In this document: positions 6,356 to 8,182 of the stretch, piece by piece
Layout of the letters: the number at the start of each line of letters is the position of its first letter
How positions within the stretch are numbered: the first letter of the stretch is position 1
Assembly: GCA_964431545.1 (NCBI GenBank)
Contig: CAYSLC010000227.1
Location: forward strand, 1 to 8,182
DNA length: 8,182 nt
Source of the DNA: CAYSLC01 sp964431545
GTDB lineage: Bacteria > Desulfobacterota > Desulfobacteria > Desulfobacterales > JAABSP01
Reading direction: 5' to 3'
Made by a program: the position numbers and the translations under genes
The notes under the pieces: model-generated
What the model was told of the DNA's origin: nothing
What the model saw: only the letters and a program-made list of their open reading frames with translations
The model's database searches: none

Positions 6356-8056
6356 CTACAATGCTTCCACGGTGATCCGGAAATGGATCCCGTCGTCCTG
6401 GAGGTTGTGCTCGTCCTTGTCGGCGGCCTTTTCCAGATCGTGGGCCAGATAGAGTTCCGCGTCGATCCAGGAGGTCGGGTTCCACAGCAGCCCCACCCCC
6501 ACCGAGTGGAGGTTGTCGTCGTGGGCGCTCTCGCCCTTGTTCCAGGCCGATCCGAAGTCCATGAAAGGGGCGATCTGCAGGATGTTCTCGGGACCCGCCC
6601 CTTCGCGCCGTTCCCAGAGGGGGTACCGCCACTCCGCCGACAGGGCGTATCCGCTGTCGCGCACCAGCTCGTTCTCCCGGTAGCCCCGAACGGTGGAGGC
6701 GCCCCCCACGGCGAACTGCTCCAGGGAGAGGAGCCGGTCCCCGGAGACCTGCACGTCCCCCCGGAAAATGACCTGGCCGAAGGGTCCCCCGAGCCGCCGG
6801 GCGTACTGTATTTGTCCGAGCCAGGTCAGAAACCGGCCATCCGGTAGGTTGTGTCCGTGGATCGTCGGGCCGAAGAGATCGACCCCGACGCTCACCGTCG
6901 ACCGCAGGGCCAGGGCGGTGGCGGGGGTCCGGTTCACGTAGGATCCCACCAGGCGCAGGGCCGTCACCTGGCTGTCCCCCTTGACGGCGCCGGTGGTGAA
7001 GGAGAAGGGGCGGCTCAGCAGGAAGGTCTTGCTCTCCCGCACCGACAGGTCGACCCCAACCTCCAGGGTCTCGCCGAGGGTCCTCCGCAACGGGTGGGTG
7101 AGAGAGATCTGGGCGCTCTCCGTCTCGCTTTCGATGTCCACCACATCCAGGGGTTCCTCGATCACCGCGTTCTCCCCCCGGCTGTACCGGAGGGAGAGCC
7201 GGGTGTTGTTCGCGTTGAGGGGCAGGGCGTATCCGGCGCTGATCTCGTCGGCCCCCTCGCTGACCCCGAAGGAGGCGTCGAGGACATCCCCGAACCCGGT
7301 CAAATTCCAGACCGCGCCGGCGGCGGTGAGGTGTTCCGCGCCGGTGCTGGGGGGGCGGTGGTTGTCGGCGACGAACCGCAGGTCGTAGGGACGGGATCGG
7401 GTCACCTCCAGGTCGAGGGTCGCCTCCCCCGGCGCCACGCCGGGCCGGATCCGGCCGTTCATCCGCTCGATGAGGGGATCCCGGAGGAGAAGCTGGAACC
7501 GTTTCTGGAGTTCCTCGGTGTTGAAGGGTTTTTCCGGATCTGCCCAAAGGCGCTTTGTGATGTAGGCGGGCCGCAGCCGGCCGTTGCCCGATACCGTCAC
7601 GTCGTCGAGGCGTCCCTCCTGGATCTGGTAGGTCACCACCCCGTCGTCCACCTGCTGATCCGGCTTGAGGATCGCCCCGGAGTTGACGTACCCCCGGTCC
7701 ACGTAGAATCGGGTGAGCCGGTACCGGATCTCCTCCAGGTCCCCCAGGGTGACCGGCTTGCCGATGAAGGGGGCGGCGATCTCCGTTAGGTCCGCGTCCG
7801 GGAAGACGGTGTTCCCTTCGAAGACGACGCCGTTGAGTGTGAACGCCGGCCCTCCGGCGCGGGATCGGGTCGCTTCCGGGGCCGGGGGCAGCTCCATGTC
7901 GCCCGCCGGGGCCTCCTTGAGGTAGTCCGGAAGGGGAGGGCGGTCCTTTCCGGGTTGGGGCTGGGCCGGCTGCGACGGGATGGCCCGCTCCTGGGCCTGG
8001 ACCGACGAGGAGAGGAGCAGAAGCAGAAACATGACGACGCGGATGATGGCGCTCAT
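6356..8056 (-). CDS. ShlB/FhaC/HecB-family two-partner secretion transporter (TpsB)
   Basis: This is a 566-residue Omp85-superfamily outer-membrane protein that would move a TpsA exoprotein across the outer membrane. It has a signal peptide (hydrophobic core about 9-15, likely cleavage after VQA at 21), a proline-rich linker (about 22-70) that may include the plug helix, POTRA 1 (about 71-148, FTLNGVVFEGNTVF), POTRA 2 (about 149-220, DDVTVSGNGRLRP), and a 16-strand barrel (about 222-566). The L6-loop signature VRGY is at 456-459 and the barrel-wall motif FMDFG at 498-502; these are the two conserved elements known to contact each other in FhaC. Length fits the family. The last residue is leucine rather than the usual aromatic residue. 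GGAGGG lies 8 nt before the ATG. The partner gene is probably the one ending 58 nt upstream. Confidence 0.95.
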   Translation of the reverse strand: MSAIIRVVMFLLLLLSSSVQAQERAIPSQPAQPQPGKDRPPLPDYLKEAPAGDMELPPAPEATRSRAGGPAFTLNGVVFEGNTVFPDADLTEIAAPFIGKPVTLGDLEEIRYRLTRFYVDRGYVNSGAILKPDQQVDDGVVTYQIQEGRLDDVTVSGNGRLRPAYITKRLWADPEKPFNTEELQKRFQLLLRDPLIERMNGRIRPGVAPGEATLDLEVTRSRPYDLRFVADNHRPPSTGAEHLTAAGAVWNLTGFGDVLDASFGVSEGADEISAGYALPLNANNTRLSLRYSRGENAVIEEPLDVVDIESETESAQISLTHPLRRTLGETLEVGVDLSVRESKTFLLSRPFSFTTGAVKGDSQVTALRLVGSYVNRTPATALALRSTVSVGVDLFGPTIHGHNLPDGRFLTWLGQIQYARRLGGPFGQVIFRGDVQVSGDRLLSLEQFAVGGASTVRGYRENELVRDSGYALSAEWRYPLWERREGAGPENILQIAPFMDFGSAWNKGESAHDDNLHSVGVGLLWNPTSWIDAELYLAHDLEKAADKDEHNLQDDGIHFRITVEAL

Positions 8057-8064
8057 TTAAAGAT

Positions 8065-8070
8065 CCCTCC
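8065..8070 (-). promoter_or_regulatory. Shine-Dalgarno site of the TpsB gene
   Basis: The minus strand reads GGAGGG, 8 nt before the ATG at 8054-8056. It supports the start that includes the signal peptide. Confidence 0.8.
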
Positions 8071-8114
8071 GGTGGTATTTTGTCTCGTTTCCTTCCATTC
8101 GGTTCGAATTCGAT

Positions 8115-8182
8115 CTATTGGGCCGGGGTGCCCTGGGTGCCGCCGGGCGTCAGCCAATCCTGGAAGCGCCCGTCCCAGGAGC
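8115..8182 (-). CDS. C-terminal end of an upstream gene, possibly the TpsA partner (partial)
   Basis: Only 21 codons and the TAG stop (8115-8117) are in the window; the peptide contains DGRFQDWLTPGG and ends GTPAQ. This frame was chosen because nearly every codon ends in G or C, as in the other genes here, and because composition falls to AT-richer sequence right after the stop. Another frame stays open to a TGA overlapping the TpsB start, but its third positions are mixed. Position directly before a TpsB gene, 58 nt away, makes a TpsA filamentous-haemagglutinin-type exoprotein the likeliest identity by established TPS gene order. The residues themselves do not identify a family. Confidence 0.5.
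   Translation of the reverse strand, partial: SWDGRFQDWLTPGGTQGTPAQ

Noticed and set aside
8053..8182. Alternative frame for the upstream gene ending in an ATGA overlap with the TpsB start
   Set aside because: The overlap is attractive, but third-position base use is mixed, the frame crosses the AT-richer spacer and the ribosome site, and the competing frame ending at 8115 has the strong G/C third-position bias of the other genes.

Overview
The window is high-GC DNA from a Gram-negative (outer-membrane) bacterium. The evidence is a two-partner secretion (TPS) outer-membrane transporter, several proteins with N-terminal export signals, and a CHASE2 receptor cyclase built for a periplasmic sensor domain. 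Codon third positions are strongly G/C. I cannot fix the phylum from the sequence. The run of exactly 100 Ns (3370-3469) looks like an assembler placeholder, so this is a draft or metagenome-type scaffold.

All supported genes lie on the minus strand, so transcription runs from high to low coordinates. In that order: the last 21 codons of an upstream gene (8115-8182), probably but not provably the TpsA passenger; a ShlB/FhaC/HecB-type TpsB transporter (6356-8056); an exported TPR-CHAT caspase-like protease (3937-6321); a 216-nt AT-richer intergenic stretch with a nested inverted repeat (3808-3879); the start of a DUF433 antitoxin-like gene (3470-3720) that runs into the gap; the N gap; the 3' part of an IalB-family gene (2893-3369); a small exported DUF4384-like protein (2245-2874); and a CHASE2-transmembrane-class III adenylate cyclase (63-2273). 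The last 62 bases hold no gene. No tRNA, rRNA, CRISPR array or insertion sequence was seen.

Spacing is tight within two blocks: TpsA?-TpsB-CHAT (58 and 34 nt) and IalB-DUF4384-cyclase (18 nt, then a 29-nt overlap). Each block looks like an operon or part of one. My inference is that they form one cell-envelope module: the TPS pair exports a surface protein, the exported CHAT protease acts on it or on another envelope substrate, the IalB-like and DUF4384-like proteins work in the periplasm, and the CHASE2 cyclase turns an extracytoplasmic signal into cAMP. The DUF433 gene and the repeat sit between the blocks and differ in base composition, which suggests an insertion. The order across the N gap is not proven by the sequence.
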